From positions 1-64,000 of the forward strand of contig JAFXXQ010000006.1 in the NCBI GenBank assembly GCA_017542145.1: 64,000 bases of DNA, read 5' to 3'. Both the position numbers and the translations under genes were made by a program. Under the pieces are notes generated by a model. It searched no databases. It was not told the origin of the DNA and saw only the letters and a program-made list of their open reading frames with translations. The stretch comes from Bacteroidaceae bacterium. GTDB lineage: Bacteria; Bacteroidota; Bacteroidia; Bacteroidales; Bacteroidaceae. This document shows, piece after piece, positions 37,229-46,975 of this stretch (position 1 is its first letter; each line of letters starts with the position of its first letter).

Positions 37229-38674
37229 TCAGAAATTCCCCTCGCGCCAGAATGTGGGGGTGAGGACGAGGAGGACGGAGTAGAGCTCGAGGCGCCCAAC
37301 GAGCATCAGGAAGCAGCTGACCCACTTCACACCCAGGGGAAGGCCCACGCACGAGGTGCCGGGGACGATGATGCCCACGTTGCCCAGGCAGCAGAGCGAC
37401 ATGCCGTAGGAATTCTCGAAGTCAAGCCCAAAGATGATGAACAGCAGCCAGCCGAAGAGCACCAGCAGCACATAGAGGCAGACGAAGGTGAGCACCGTGG
37501 TGCGCGTGCTGGAGGGGATGACCATGCCGTCCATGCGCACAGGCAGCACAGCGTTGGGATGGAGGATGCGGCGGAACTCGGCAGCAATGCTCTTGGTGAA
37601 GATGGCGATACGGCTGCTCTTCATGGCACCGCTGGACGAGCCGCCCATGGCACCGAAGTACATGGAGAAGCCCAGAATCATCCACACCCACGAAGGCCAC
37701 GTGGAGTAGTTGGTACAGGCAAAGCCCGTGGTGGTCTGCGTGGAGACGACCATGAAGACGGCATCGCTGAGCGCCGTGATGAAGTCGCGCCCTTCGCGAT
37801 GGACCAGCCCGCCTGTGATAATGCCCGTGAAGATGCACACGATGAACAGGTACCAGTGGAACTCGCTGCTGCGCAGCAGGTCGCGGACCTTGCCCTTCAC
37901 CACCATCAGGTAGATGAGCGTGTAATTGATGCCGCCCACGAACATAAACAACACCAGCACCCACTCGATGGTGATGGAGTGGAAGGCGGCAATGCTCTCG
38001 TTGCGGGTGGAGAAGCCTCCGGTGGAGACGGTGGTGAGCCCGTGGCAGACAGCCTCGAAGGGTTGCATCCCGCACGCCCACAGGCTGATGGCGCAGAGAA
38101 CGGTGAGGCTGACATAGACCGTCAGAATCCAGCGGGCCGTGATGGCCACACGGGGATTGGCCTTCTTCTTGGCATAGCCCGTGGCCTCGGCAGCAAACAG
38201 TTGTACGCCGCTGAAGCCGAACATGGGCAGCACCGCAACGGTGAAGAAGACAATGCCCAGTCCGCCCAGCCACTGGCTCAGGCAGCGCCACAGCAGCGTG
38301 GCGCGGGGGATGGCCTCGGTGTCATTGATAACCGTACAGCCCGTGGTGGTGAAGGCGGACATACTCTCGAAGAAGGCGTCGGTGAAGTTGGTTATCAGCC
38401 CGCTGAGCAGCAGCGGCAGCGTGCCCACCAAGGCAAACATCACCCACGAGAGGGTGATGGTAAGATAGCTGTCGCGCCGCGAGTACTTCTTCTCTCCCCC
38501 ACGGCCGAAATAGAGGAGCCAGAGCCCCCCTAGCACGGTGATGAGGGCCGACGCGAGAAAGGCGAAGAAGTCGTATCCGCCGAAGAAGAGGGCTACGCCG
38601 GCGCATCCCGCCATGACGGCAGAGAGAAGCATGAGCAGCGAACCCAGGATGCGGAGGATAGTCTTGATATGCAT
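37229..38674 (-). CDS. trkH: TrkH potassium uptake channel subunit
   Basis: The membrane subunit of the Trk/Ktr potassium uptake system. 481 residues with four M1-P-M2 repeats. Selectivity-filter segments are TTTGCTV (about 110), STGGFS (about 217), TTTGFACT (about 318) and GNVGIIV (about 437). It is the third gene of dxs-trkA-trkH, 40 bp after trkA; the gap carries a GTTGAC simple repeat. Confidence 0.93.
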   Translation of the reverse strand: MHIKTILRILGSLLMLLSAVMAGCAGVALFFGGYDFFAFLASALITVLGGLWLLYFGRGGEKKYSRRDSYLTITLSWVMFALVGTLPLLLSGLITNFTDAFFESMSAFTTTGCTVINDTEAIPRATLLWRCLSQWLGGLGIVFFTVAVLPMFGFSGVQLFAAEATGYAKKKANPRVAITARWILTVYVSLTVLCAISLWACGMQPFEAVCHGLTTVSTGGFSTRNESIAAFHSITIEWVLVLFMFVGGINYTLIYLMVVKGKVRDLLRSSEFHWYLFIVCIFTGIITGGLVHREGRDFITALSDAVFMVVSTQTTTGFACTNYSTWPSWVWMILGFSMYFGAMGGSSSGAMKSSRIAIFTKSIAAEFRRILHPNAVLPVRMDGMVIPSSTRTTVLTFVCLYVLLVLFGWLLFIIFGLDFENSYGMSLCCLGNVGIIVPGTSCVGLPLGVKWVSCFLMLVGRLELYSVLLVLTPTFWREGNF

Positions 38675-38685
38675 ACTCTTTTACT

Positions 38686-38709
38686 TGCTGACCCGTTGAC
38701 TTGTTGACC
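38686..38709. repeat. GTTGAC simple repeat
   Basis: Tandem GTTGAC-type units (GCTGACCCGTTGACTTGTTG and on) fill the trkA-trkH gap. The same family occurs at 49689-49724, and inside the barrel gene near 48240-48280. Confidence 0.65.
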
Positions 38710-38714
38710 CTCCC

Positions 38715-40049
38715 TTAGAAATACTTTTCCAGCCGCTTTATCATGGAGCCCAGGCAGAAGACGACGACATGGTCGCCGGGGAGAATCTGCGTGTTGCCGT
38801 TCACAAGCATCCCCTCCTTCTTCCTCACCAGCCCGCCGATGGTGGCCCCGTAGGGCAGGTCGAGGTCCTTGACGAGGCACTTGGTGACGCGGGCCTTCTC
38901 GCTGACGGTGAATTCTGCCACGTCGGCATCGGCAAACGTGAGGCTCTTGACGTTGTTGACGTCAGCATCGAGCAGCATCTGGTAGATGGTGGAGGCGGCA
39001 AGCTTCTTCTTGTTGATGATGCCCGCAATGTCAAAGCTCTCAGCCATGCGGATGAAGTCGATGTTCTCCACCTCGGCAATGGTCTTCATGTTGGCAAACT
39101 GCTTGGACGACACACAGGTGAGGATATTCGTCTCGGCATTGTCCGTGAGGGCCACGAAGGCCTGCGCGCTGTCAATGCCCTCGGAGAGCAGAAGGTCGCG
39201 GTCGCGCCCGTCGCCATGAATGACCATCACGTCCGAGGGCAGCATCTCCGTGAGCCATTCGCAGCGGGCACGGTCGCTCTCGATGATTTTCACCGTCATG
39301 TCGTCGTGCATGAGGCGTGCGGCGTTGACGGCGATACGGCTGCCGCCCATGATGAGCACGTTCTTGATTTTCTGGTAGGCCTCCTTGCCCGTGATACGGC
39401 GTATGTAATCGATGGAGCCGCGCGCTGCCATGAAGTAGACCAGGTCGTTCTCCATGATGCAGTCGCTGCCCTTGGGGATGATGGTCTCCGTACCGCGCTT
39501 GATGGCCACGATGTGGTACGGCTCCTCCTTCTTCAGCTCCATGAAGGGGATGTTGAGCAGCGGACTGCCTGCGCGCACCTTGACACCCAGCATCACCAGC
39601 GCGCCGCCCGCAAACTCCCACCACTGCCGTATCCAGCTCTTGCGGAGGCTGTCGGCTATCTCCCTGCCCGCCAGCAGCTCGGGGTAGATGAGGGCATCGA
39701 CGCCGAGGCTGCGGAAATACTCCTTGTTCTTCGGGGAGAGGTACTCATAATTGTCGATACGGGCTACGGTCTTGCGGGCACCGAGGCTATGAGCCAGCAC
39801 GCAGGCCAGCACATTGCGGCTCTCCTCGGGGGTGACAGCCACAAACAGGTCGGCACCGCCCACACCGGCATCCTTGAGGTTGCCCAGAGACGTGGGTTTA
39901 GCCTCGACAGTCAGCAAGTCGAAATTCGACTCCAACTTGCTGAGTTTCTCGGCACTCTCGTCGATGAGGACAATGTCTTGCTGCTCGCCCGCCAACAACT
40001 TGGCGAGATGCGTCCCGACGGCGCCTGCTCCGGCGATGATGATTTTCAT
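38715..40049 (-). CDS. trkA: TrkA potassium uptake regulator
   Basis: The cytoplasmic NAD-binding gating ring of the Trk system. 444 residues with two RCK units. The first Rossmann motif is [17 protein letters not shown] (2-18) and the second ILIMGG-type motif is near residue 232, each followed by a TrkA-C domain. Its start codon overlaps the dxs stop (ATGA), so the two are coupled. Confidence 0.93.
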   Translation of the reverse strand: MKIIIAGAGAVGTHLAKLLAGEQQDIVLIDESAEKLSKLESNFDLLTVEAKPTSLGNLKDAGVGGADLFVAVTPEESRNVLACVLAHSLGARKTVARIDNYEYLSPKNKEYFRSLGVDALIYPELLAGREIADSLRKSWIRQWWEFAGGALVMLGVKVRAGSPLLNIPFMELKKEEPYHIVAIKRGTETIIPKGSDCIMENDLVYFMAARGSIDYIRRITGKEAYQKIKNVLIMGGSRIAVNAARLMHDDMTVKIIESDRARCEWLTEMLPSDVMVIHGDGRDRDLLLSEGIDSAQAFVALTDNAETNILTCVSSKQFANMKTIAEVENIDFIRMAESFDIAGIINKKKLAASTIYQMLLDADVNNVKSLTFADADVAEFTVSEKARVTKCLVKDLDLPYGATIGGLVRKKEGMLVNGNTQILPGDHVVVFCLGSMIKRLEKYF

Positions 40050-41962
40050 ACCTTCTTATTGTTATGTAAGATTACTTCTGCAATGGAGTCCACATCAAGG
40101 TGGCATAACGACAGCAGCTGAGGCACCGGGCCGTGGGTGACAAAGTCGTCGGGCAGGCCGAGGCGCACAACGCGTGGCGCATAGCCATGGTCAGCAAAAA
40201 ACTCCAGCACAGCCGAGCCGAAGCCCCCGTTCACGACGCCGTTCTCAAGGGTTATCACCTGACGGAAATGCTGCCCCACGTGGTGGAGAATCTCCTCGTC
40301 AAGGGGCTTGAGGAAGCGCATGTCATAGTGTGCCACGCTGGGCCCGCCCGCGCGTACGGCCTTGTCAATAGCTTCCGCAGCCAGATTGCCGATGGCGCCG
40401 ATGCTGAGCAGCGCAATGTCCGAGCCCGCGCGCAACAAGCGCCCCCGTCCCACAGGAACCGCCTCAAGGGGACAGCGCCAGTCCACGAGTTTGCCCCTTC
40501 CACGCGGATAGCGGATAACAAAGGGCCCCATGTCGGGCAGCTGGGCGGTGTACATCAGCCGGCGCAGCTCCTGCTCGTCGTATGGGGCAGTAATCGTAAG
40601 GTGGGGGATGGGACGCAGGAATGCCAGGTCGAAGACACCATGATGGGTAGGTCCGTCCTCGCCCACCAGTCCGGCACGGTCCAGACAGAGCACCACGTTC
40701 AGGCGCTGGATGGCCACATCGTGAATGACATTGTCGTACGCCCGCTGCAGAAATGAGGAATAGACATTGCAGAAAGGTATCAATCCCTCTTTGGCCATAC
40801 CGCCTGAGAAGGTCACGGCATGCCCCTCGGCAATGCCCACGTCGAAACAGCGGCAGGGGTATTTCTTCATCACGATATCCATCGAGCAGCCCGTGGGCAT
40901 GGCAGGGGTGACGCCCACAATCCGCTTGTTCTGCTCAGCCAGCTCCAGCAGCGTCTCACCGAACACCTCCTGGAACAAAGGCGGCTGCGGGCTGTCAGGA
41001 TGAGACACGACACGCTCGCCGGTGTCCTTGTCGAACAGCCCGGGGGCGTGCCACTCTGTCACCGACTCCTCTGCGGGTGCATAGCCCTTGCCCTTGACGG
41101 TGTGGATATGAAGCAACTTGGGCCCCGACATGTCCTTGATGGCACGCAGGGCGCGGATGAGCTCCTGAATATTGTTGCCGTCGACAGGGCCGAAATAACG
41201 GATGTTCATACCCTCGAAGATGTTCTGCTGCCGGGCAAGAAGTGACTTCAGGCTGTTGCCGAAGCGGATGTACTGTTCACGCCGAGCGTCAGAGAGCATC
41301 CCCATCTTGCGCAGCACCTTTGCCACACGGTAGCGGAACGTGTTGTAGCTGACTGACGTGCTGAGGTTCAGCAGATAGCGCTTCATGCCGCCCACGCTGC
41401 TGGAGATGGAGTAGTGGTTGTCGTTGAGGATAATCAGAAGGTTGTTGTCACTCTCGCTGACGTTGTTCAGCCCTTCATAGGCCAGTCCTCCGCTCATGGC
41501 TCCGTCGCCGATGACTGCCACAACATGGCGCTTCGTGTCGCCTGTCTTCTTCGCAGCAATAGCCATGCCGAGTGCGGCAGAGATGGAGTTGGAAGCATGG
41601 CCCGACGTAAAAGCGTCGTATTCGCTCTCCATCGGCGAAGGAAAGGGAGCCAGTCCGCCCAGCTTACGGTTTGTATGGAAGGCGTCGCGACGTCCCGTCA
41701 GAATCTTATGGGCATACGCCTGATGCCCGACGTCCCAGACCAGACGGTCGTAGGGCGTATTATATACATAGTGAAGGGCTACTGCAAGCTCAACGGTTCC
41801 GAGGTTCGACCCCAGATGACCGGGATTGTGCGAGAGCTCATCGATGATGTAGCTTCTCAGCTCATTGCACACCTCGGGCAGACGATTCTGCTTCAGGTGG
41901 CGCAAGTCATCCGGACTGTCAATCGTGGCAAGCAGCGACTCTTTCAATAGCTCTTTCTTCAC
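40046..41962 (-). CDS. dxs: 1-deoxy-D-xylulose-5-phosphate synthase
   Basis: First enzyme of the MEP isoprenoid pathway; condenses pyruvate and glyceraldehyde 3-phosphate with thiamine diphosphate. 638 residues. The ThDP motif [16 protein letters not shown] is near 150-165, and [15 protein letters not shown] near 427-441. Isoprenoid supply serves the undecaprenyl carrier used by MraY and MurG. First gene of the minus-strand dxs-trkA-trkH operon. CAAAAATA at 42007-42014 is a possible -7 box read leftwards, without a clear -33. Confidence 0.96.
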   Translation of the reverse strand: MKKELLKESLLATIDSPDDLRHLKQNRLPEVCNELRSYIIDELSHNPGHLGSNLGTVELAVALHYVYNTPYDRLVWDVGHQAYAHKILTGRRDAFHTNRKLGGLAPFPSPMESEYDAFTSGHASNSISAALGMAIAAKKTGDTKRHVVAVIGDGAMSGGLAYEGLNNVSESDNNLLIILNDNHYSISSSVGGMKRYLLNLSTSVSYNTFRYRVAKVLRKMGMLSDARREQYIRFGNSLKSLLARQQNIFEGMNIRYFGPVDGNNIQELIRALRAIKDMSGPKLLHIHTVKGKGYAPAEESVTEWHAPGLFDKDTGERVVSHPDSPQPPLFQEVFGETLLELAEQNKRIVGVTPAMPTGCSMDIVMKKYPCRCFDVGIAEGHAVTFSGGMAKEGLIPFCNVYSSFLQRAYDNVIHDVAIQRLNVVLCLDRAGLVGEDGPTHHGVFDLAFLRPIPHLTITAPYDEQELRRLMYTAQLPDMGPFVIRYPRGRGKLVDWRCPLEAVPVGRGRLLRAGSDIALLSIGAIGNLAAEAIDKAVRAGGPSVAHYDMRFLKPLDEEILHHVGQHFRQVITLENGVVNGGFGSAVLEFFADHGYAPRVVRLGLPDDFVTHGPVPQLLSLCHLDVDSIAEVILHNNKKV

Positions 41963-42117
41963 GTCTATTTTCCTTTTTTATCCGATATCGTTCGGATATT
42001 ATCGGGCAAAAATACGGATAATTCAGGAAAAAGCGACGCTTTTTTTTACTTTTTTCACATCAAACCGTTTTTCTTTCCCCAAAATGTCCGTATCTTCGCC
42101 AGCGAAACGATATTCTG

Positions 42118-43158
42118 ATGAAACTCTATACGGCCGTTGACCTTCCTCGTTCCCCCTGGCTCATCCAACATAGCGACAAGCTGATGCTCCTCGGTTCGTG
42201 TTTTGCGGACAATATCGGAGCGCGCCTTGCACGGGCTGGCTTTCAGGCTGAGGTGAACCCACTGGGCACGCTCTACAACCCCGCCAGCGTGGCAGAAGTG
42301 CTGACACGACTGCTTGACGGACGACGATTCGAGCCTTCGGACATCCGGCATTTCGGTGCCGAGGGCTGGGGCACCTGGATGAGCCACAGCCTGCTCTCGC
42401 GCCCCACAGCCGAGGAATCATTGCAGATACACAACGAACGGATTGCCCAGGCCGCCAGGCAGCTACAGGAATCCCGCGTGCTCCTTATCACCTTCGGCAC
42501 AGCATGGGGATACAGATTAGCTCAACAGGCAAATGCTGACCGACTTCGACGTGTTGACTCATCGACTCGCAGTCATAACCTGTTTGTGGCAAACTGTCAT
42601 CACGAGCCCAGTTCCACATTTGAACGGGTTCGGTTGACGGTAGATAACATCGTCGGCCTCTGGCATCCACTCATCCAGCGCCTTTCCGCAGAACTTCCTG
42701 ACCTGCATATCCTTTTCACCGTCAGCCCCATCCGGCATCTCCGCGACGGTGCTCACGCTAACCAACTCAGCAAGGCCACCCTGCTGCTTGCCGTGGAAGA
42801 ACTCATCGGCGGTCAACAAGTCAATCCGTCTTATTTCCCCTCCTACGAAATCGTGCTGGACGAGCTGCGGGACTACCGCTTCTATGCCGACGACATGGCG
42901 CACCCCTCGCCGCTCGCCATCGACTACCTGTGGGAGCGCTTTGCCGGCACGTACTTCGACGGCGCAACCTTTCGGGCCGCCAGACGCATCGAAGAGGTCA
43001 TGCAAGCCCTGGAGCACCGCCCTCTCCACCCCGAGAGTGACGAATACCGACGTTTCCTGCGTCAAACTTTGTTAAAGATTGAAGATATTCAAAAAGAAAA
43101 TCCGTACTTTGAAAGCGGAAAACTCATAGACCGATGTCATACCCTATTGAACAGCTGA
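42118..43158 (+). CDS. GSCFA family protein
   Basis: A 346-residue cytoplasmic protein of the GSCFA family, named for the motif seen here as LLGSCFADNIG (about 24-34). SGNH-hydrolase-like features are the Ser and Asn of that block, TFGTAWG near 125 and DDMAHPSPLAIDYLWERF near 261. It is probably an esterase or acyltransferase; no substrate is established. It overlaps the MurF-Alr gene by 25 bp. That coupling suggests a link to peptidoglycan precursor supply. Upstream, TATCTTCG at 42091 is a one-mismatch -7 box. Confidence 0.85.
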   Translation: MKLYTAVDLPRSPWLIQHSDKLMLLGSCFADNIGARLARAGFQAEVNPLGTLYNPASVAEVLTRLLDGRRFEPSDIRHFGAEGWGTWMSHSLLSRPTAEESLQIHNERIAQAARQLQESRVLLITFGTAWGYRLAQQANADRLRRVDSSTRSHNLFVANCHHEPSSTFERVRLTVDNIVGLWHPLIQRLSAELPDLHILFTVSPIRHLRDGAHANQLSKATLLLAVEELIGGQQVNPSYFPSYEIVLDELRDYRFYADDMAHPSPLAIDYLWERFAGTYFDGATFRAARRIEEVMQALEHRPLHPESDEYRRFLRQTLLKIEDIQKENPYFESGKLIDRCHTLLNS

Positions 43159-45668
43159 CTTCCCTGCTTTCCGCACGCCGTATAGGCTGTGCTCCAGCAG
43201 TTGTCTCGCGGCTGCTGACTGACAGCCGTTCCCTCTGGCTCCCCGAGGAAACCATATTCTTTGCCCTCACAGGGCAGCGTGGCGACGGCCATGCCTACAT
43301 CGACGAGCTCTATCGCCGCGGCGTGCGGGCCTTCGTCGTCAGTCGCGTTCCTGCCGAGCTTCATGAGGATGCCAACTACCTCGTCGTCCCCGATACGCTT
43401 GCTGCCTTGCAACAGCTGGCAGCTCTGCATCGCCAAACCTTCAACGGCCCTGTCATCGGCATCACGGGCAGCAACGGCAAGACGGTGGTCAAGGAATGGC
43501 TCTACCAACTGCTGAGCCCCGACAGCATCGTCACGCGCTCGCCCCGCAGCTACAACTCACAAATCGGCGTGCCCCTCTCAGCCTGGCTCATCACGCCCCA
43601 GACCGAGCTTGCCATCTTGGAAGCCGGCATATCGCAGCCTGGCGAAATGCATCGCCTGCAGCCTATCGTCCAGCCTACCATCGGCATCCTCACCAATATC
43701 GGAGGTGCCCATCAGGAGAACTTCGTCTCCCTGCACGAGAAGTGCATGGAGAAACTTGAGCTCTTCAAGGACTGCGATATCCTCATCTACAATGGCGACG
43801 ACGAACTCATCAACGACTGCGTGGGGCGTCGGCTGCTTTCCATTCGCGAACTGGCATGGTCACGTCGCGACAACGAGCGCCCCCTCTTCATCCAATCCGT
43901 CACGAAAGGCGACTCTTCTACCACCATTGCCTATCGTTACCTCGGCTACGAAAGCAGCTATGTCATCCCCTTCATCGACGATGCTAGCATCGAGAACTCC
44001 CTCCACTGCCTCGCCGTCTGCCTCTACCGGATGATGTCGCCCTCCGTCATTGCTCAGCGCATGGCCCGTCTGGAGCCAGTCGCCATGCGCCTGCAGGTGC
44101 TTGAGGGGCAGAATGGTTGCACATTGGTGAACGACTCCTACAACAGCGACCTTGCCTCGCTCGACATTGCTCTTGACTTTGTGGCACGCCGTTCCTCGGC
44201 TGTCGGACGCCAGCGCGTGCTCATCCTTTCCGACATGGAACAGACGGGGCAGAACCCCCGTAACCTTTATAAAAAAGTGGCTCGCCTTGCTGCAAGCCAT
44301 GGCATCACCCGCCTCATCGCCGTCGGAACCGATATAAAAAGGATAAAGGATGAAAGGCCTGCAAGTGGGCAAACCGAAAAGTCAAAAAGCCCTAAAGCAC
44401 CCTCAAGCTCTCCGGCCCTTCGCCCCTTCGACATCAAGTTCTTCCCTACCACCGATGCGCTCCTCGATGCTGGAGAGCTGTCTTCCCTCCACGATGCCGA
44501 CATCCTCATCAAGGGTGCCCGCCGCTTCGGTTTCGACCGTATTGCCGACGCCCTCACCCTGCGCGTCCACGAGACGACGCTCGAGGTCAACCTGAGCGCC
44601 ATCGTCGATAACCTCAACTACTACCGCCATTTCCTCACCCCCGCCACCCGCATGGTCTGCATGGTGAAGGCCTTCGCCTACGGCGCAGGGTTCTACGAGA
44701 TAGCCAAAACCCTGCAGGACCAGGGCGTGGCCTATCTGGCCGTGGCCGTGGCCGACGAGGGACGCCAGTTGCGCGAGGCCGGCATCACCACCGGCATCCT
44801 CGTCATGAACCCCGAACGAAGCGCCCTCGACGTCATCACCCACTACCATCTCGAACCCGAGATATACAGCTTCAGCCTGCTTGAGGAGATGATTCATGCC
44901 TGCGAGCTGAGCGGCATCACGGGCTACCCCGTCCACATCAAGATCGACACGGGCATGAGCCGCCTCGGCTTCAGTCCCGACGACATGCCGCGCCTCATCG
45001 CCCGCCTGCATCGCCAGACGGCCGTTGTCCCCCGCAGCATCTTCAGCCACTTCGCCTGTAGCGACGTCCCCACCCCTGAGGGCGACGCCTTCAGCCACCT
45101 CCAGATGGAGCGTTTCGACTGTGCTGCCGATGCCCTCCGTGCCGTCTATGGCGACGCCCTGCTGCGCCACATCTGCAACAGCGCCGCCATATCCCGCTTC
45201 CCCGATCACCACTACGAGATGGTTCGCCTCGGCCTCGGCCTCTATGGCATTGACCCCGTCGATGGACATTCCCTACATTGCATTAGCACGCTCCGCACCA
45301 CCATCCTGCAGATACGTGACGTCGTGCCGCCCGAGACCGTAGGCTACAGCCGTCGCGGCGTCCTCAGCCGTCCCTCGCGCATCGCCGCCATCCCCATCGG
45401 CTATGCCGACGGCCTTAACCGCCACCTCGGATGTCGTCGCGGCTACTGCCTCGTCCACGGGCATCCCGCCCCCTACGTCGGCAACATCTGCATGGACGTC
45501 GCCCTCATCGACGTTACCGACATCCCCGACTGCCACGAAGGCGACAGCGTCGAGATTTTCGGCCCCAACCTCCCCGTCACCCAGCTCGCCGAGTGGCTCG
45601 ACACCATCCCCTACGAAGTCCTCACCTCCGTCTCCACCCGCGTCAAGCGAATCTACTTTACCGAATAA
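43134..45668 (+). CDS. MurF-Alr fusion (D-Ala-D-Ala adding ligase / alanine racemase)
   Basis: A bifunctional 844-residue enzyme. The MurF half (about 1-465) has ATP motif GITGSNGKT (109-117) and adds D-Ala-D-Ala to UDP-MurNAc-tripeptide. The Alr half (about 470-844) has the PLP lysine K512 in VKAFAYGAG and the Tyr in VGYSRRGVL, and makes D-alanine from L-alanine. The fusion is known in Bacteroidetes. Residues about 403-430 (Lys/Ser/Pro-rich, KSKSPKAPSSSPALRPF) look like a foreign low-complexity insert in a surface loop. ddl, which joins the two D-alanines, is not in the window. Confidence 0.93.
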   Translation: MSYPIEQLTSLLSARRIGCAPAVVSRLLTDSRSLWLPEETIFFALTGQRGDGHAYIDELYRRGVRAFVVSRVPAELHEDANYLVVPDTLAALQQLAALHRQTFNGPVIGITGSNGKTVVKEWLYQLLSPDSIVTRSPRSYNSQIGVPLSAWLITPQTELAILEAGISQPGEMHRLQPIVQPTIGILTNIGGAHQENFVSLHEKCMEKLELFKDCDILIYNGDDELINDCVGRRLLSIRELAWSRRDNERPLFIQSVTKGDSSTTIAYRYLGYESSYVIPFIDDASIENSLHCLAVCLYRMMSPSVIAQRMARLEPVAMRLQVLEGQNGCTLVNDSYNSDLASLDIALDFVARRSSAVGRQRVLILSDMEQTGQNPRNLYKKVARLAASHGITRLIAVGTDIKRIKDERPASGQTEKSKSPKAPSSSPALRPFDIKFFPTTDALLDAGELSSLHDADILIKGARRFGFDRIADALTLRVHETTLEVNLSAIVDNLNYYRHFLTPATRMVCMVKAFAYGAGFYEIAKTLQDQGVAYLAVAVADEGRQLREAGITTGILVMNPERSALDVITHYHLEPEIYSFSLLEEMIHACELSGITGYPVHIKIDTGMSRLGFSPDDMPRLIARLHRQTAVVPRSIFSHFACSDVPTPEGDAFSHLQMERFDCAADALRAVYGDALLRHICNSAAISRFPDHHYEMVRLGLGLYGIDPVDGHSLHCISTLRTTILQIRDVVPPETVGYSRRGVLSRPSRIAAIPIGYADGLNRHLGCRRGYCLVHGHPAPYVGNICMDVALIDVTDIPDCHEGDSVEIFGPNLPVTQLAEWLDTIPYEVLTSVSTRVKRIYFTE

Positions 45669-45693
45669 TTGTAATTCCTAATTCCTGATTTTT

Positions 45694-46689
45694 ATGTCTC
45701 CTGAAACCGACGGCAGCAAGTACGTCCCCTATGAACAGCGGACCGGCAACGAGTCCATCGTCTATTTCACCCGCAACCTCTCTGCCGAAGGCCTCATCCG
45801 CGCCTACGAGCAGGTAAGCGCACGCATCACAGGCCGCGTGGGCGTCAAGCTCCACACCGGCGAGCAGTACGGCCCCAACATCATCCCCCGCCAGTGGGTC
45901 GAGGCCCTGCTTAGGAAAGACCTCCCCGACGCCACCATCATCGAGACCAACACCTACTACGAGGGCGACCGCTACACCACCGCCCAGCATCGCCAGACGC
46001 TCGAGGTCAACGGCTGGACGTTCTGCCCCGTTGACATCCTCGACGAAGAAGGCACGGCCCTGCTGCCCGTCCGCGGCGGCAAGTGGTTCAAGGAGATATC
46101 CGTCGGCAGCCATCTCACCCGCTACGACTCCCTCGTCGCCCTCACCCACTTCAAGGGCCACACTAACGGCGGCTTCGGAGGCTCAAACAAGAACATCGGC
46201 ATCGGCTGTGCCGACGGACGAATCGGCAAGGCGTGGATCCACACTACCCCCGGCAGCGACGACCAATGGGACATCGTCGAAGAAGAGTTCATGGAGCGCA
46301 TGACCGAGAGCACCCGCGCCACCATCGACCACTTCGCTCCCCGCGTCACCTACGTCAACGTCATGCGCAACATGTCCGTCTCGTGCGACTGCGAAGGCCT
46401 TGCCGCCGAACCCGTCGTCACCCCCGACGTCGGCATCCTCTCCTCCACCGACATCCTCGCCATCGACCAGGCCTGCATCGACATCGTCTATGCTATGACT
46501 GCCGAGGAGCATCACGACCTTGTGGAACGCATCGAGACGCGCCACGGCCTGCGCCAGCTTTCCTACATGAAGGAGCTCGGCATGGGCAACGACCGCTACG
46601 TCCTCATCGACCTCGACAACGGCTGCCGCCGCATCACCGCCGCCGACGCCGCCCGCAACCTTAAACCTTGGAGCAGCGAGGGCCAATAA
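45694..46689 (+). CDS. DUF362 protein with repeat-encoded C-terminus
   Basis: A 331-residue protein with the DUF362 domain (VGVKLHTGEQYGPNIIP near 49; THFKGHTNGGFGGSNKNIG near 150; DVGILSSTDILAIDQAC near 247). Here the 4Fe-4S ferredoxin tail sometimes present is absent. Function is unknown. The last eight residues (KPWSSEGQ) and the stop codon lie inside the first 70-bp repeat unit, so the original end has probably been replaced. The AATTCCTAATTCC simple repeat lies in the gap before its start. Confidence 0.8.
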   Translation: MSPETDGSKYVPYEQRTGNESIVYFTRNLSAEGLIRAYEQVSARITGRVGVKLHTGEQYGPNIIPRQWVEALLRKDLPDATIIETNTYYEGDRYTTAQHRQTLEVNGWTFCPVDILDEEGTALLPVRGGKWFKEISVGSHLTRYDSLVALTHFKGHTNGGFGGSNKNIGIGCADGRIGKAWIHTTPGSDDQWDIVEEEFMERMTESTRATIDHFAPRVTYVNVMRNMSVSCDCEGLAAEPVVTPDVGILSSTDILAIDQACIDIVYAMTAEEHHDLVERIETRHGLRQLSYMKELGMGNDRYVLIDLDNGCRRITAADAARNLKPWSSEGQ

Positions 46690-46851
46690 ACCCCGTTTAA
46701 TTGGCCGAGTCGCGACAAGGTAAGACAACGTCAAACCTTGGAGCAGCGAGGGCCAATAAACCCCGTTTAATTGGCCGAGTCGCGACAAGGTAAGACAACG
46801 TCAAACCTTGGAGCAGCGAGGGCCAATAAACCTCGTTTAATTGGCCGAGTC
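46663..46851 (+). repeat. 70-bp tandem repeat, 2.7 copies, carrying the hairpin element
   Basis: Units at 46663-46732 and 46733-46802 are identical. A third, 46803-46851, has one change and is cut off. Each contains GGAGCAGCGAG, a stem-loop GGCCAATAAAC-CCC-GTTTA-A-TTGGCC and CGAGTCGCGAC, then AAGAC-AAC-GTC. The first copy overlaps the end of the DUF362 gene. Confidence 0.92.
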
Positions 46852-46975
46852 AGGCGCCTTCGGCGCAATTGATAATTATCAATTGTCAATTATCAACCGA
46901 CGCCAAACCGAGAGCCATCAAGCTTGCTTGAATGGCCGAGGTGCGAAGGAGGAAGACAAAGTCAATTATCAATTC
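46852..46975. repeat. nested simple repeats with a divergent hairpin element
   Basis: AGGCGCCTTCGGCGC is followed by AATTGATAATTATC-type palindromes. A divergent hairpin copy follows at 46909-46963 (GCCAT-CAAGC-TT-GCTTG-A-ATGGC, then CGAGGTGCG and AAGAC-AAA-GTC), and then another AATTATCAATT run that abuts the stop codon of the barrel gene. No gene. Confidence 0.75.

Noticed and set aside
38769..40121. 450-codon plus-strand frame
   Set aside because: Antisense shadow of trkA, whose Rossmann motifs are clear on the minus strand.
46663..46851. CRISPR array
   Set aside because: The 70-bp units are directly joined without unique spacers and no cas genes are present.
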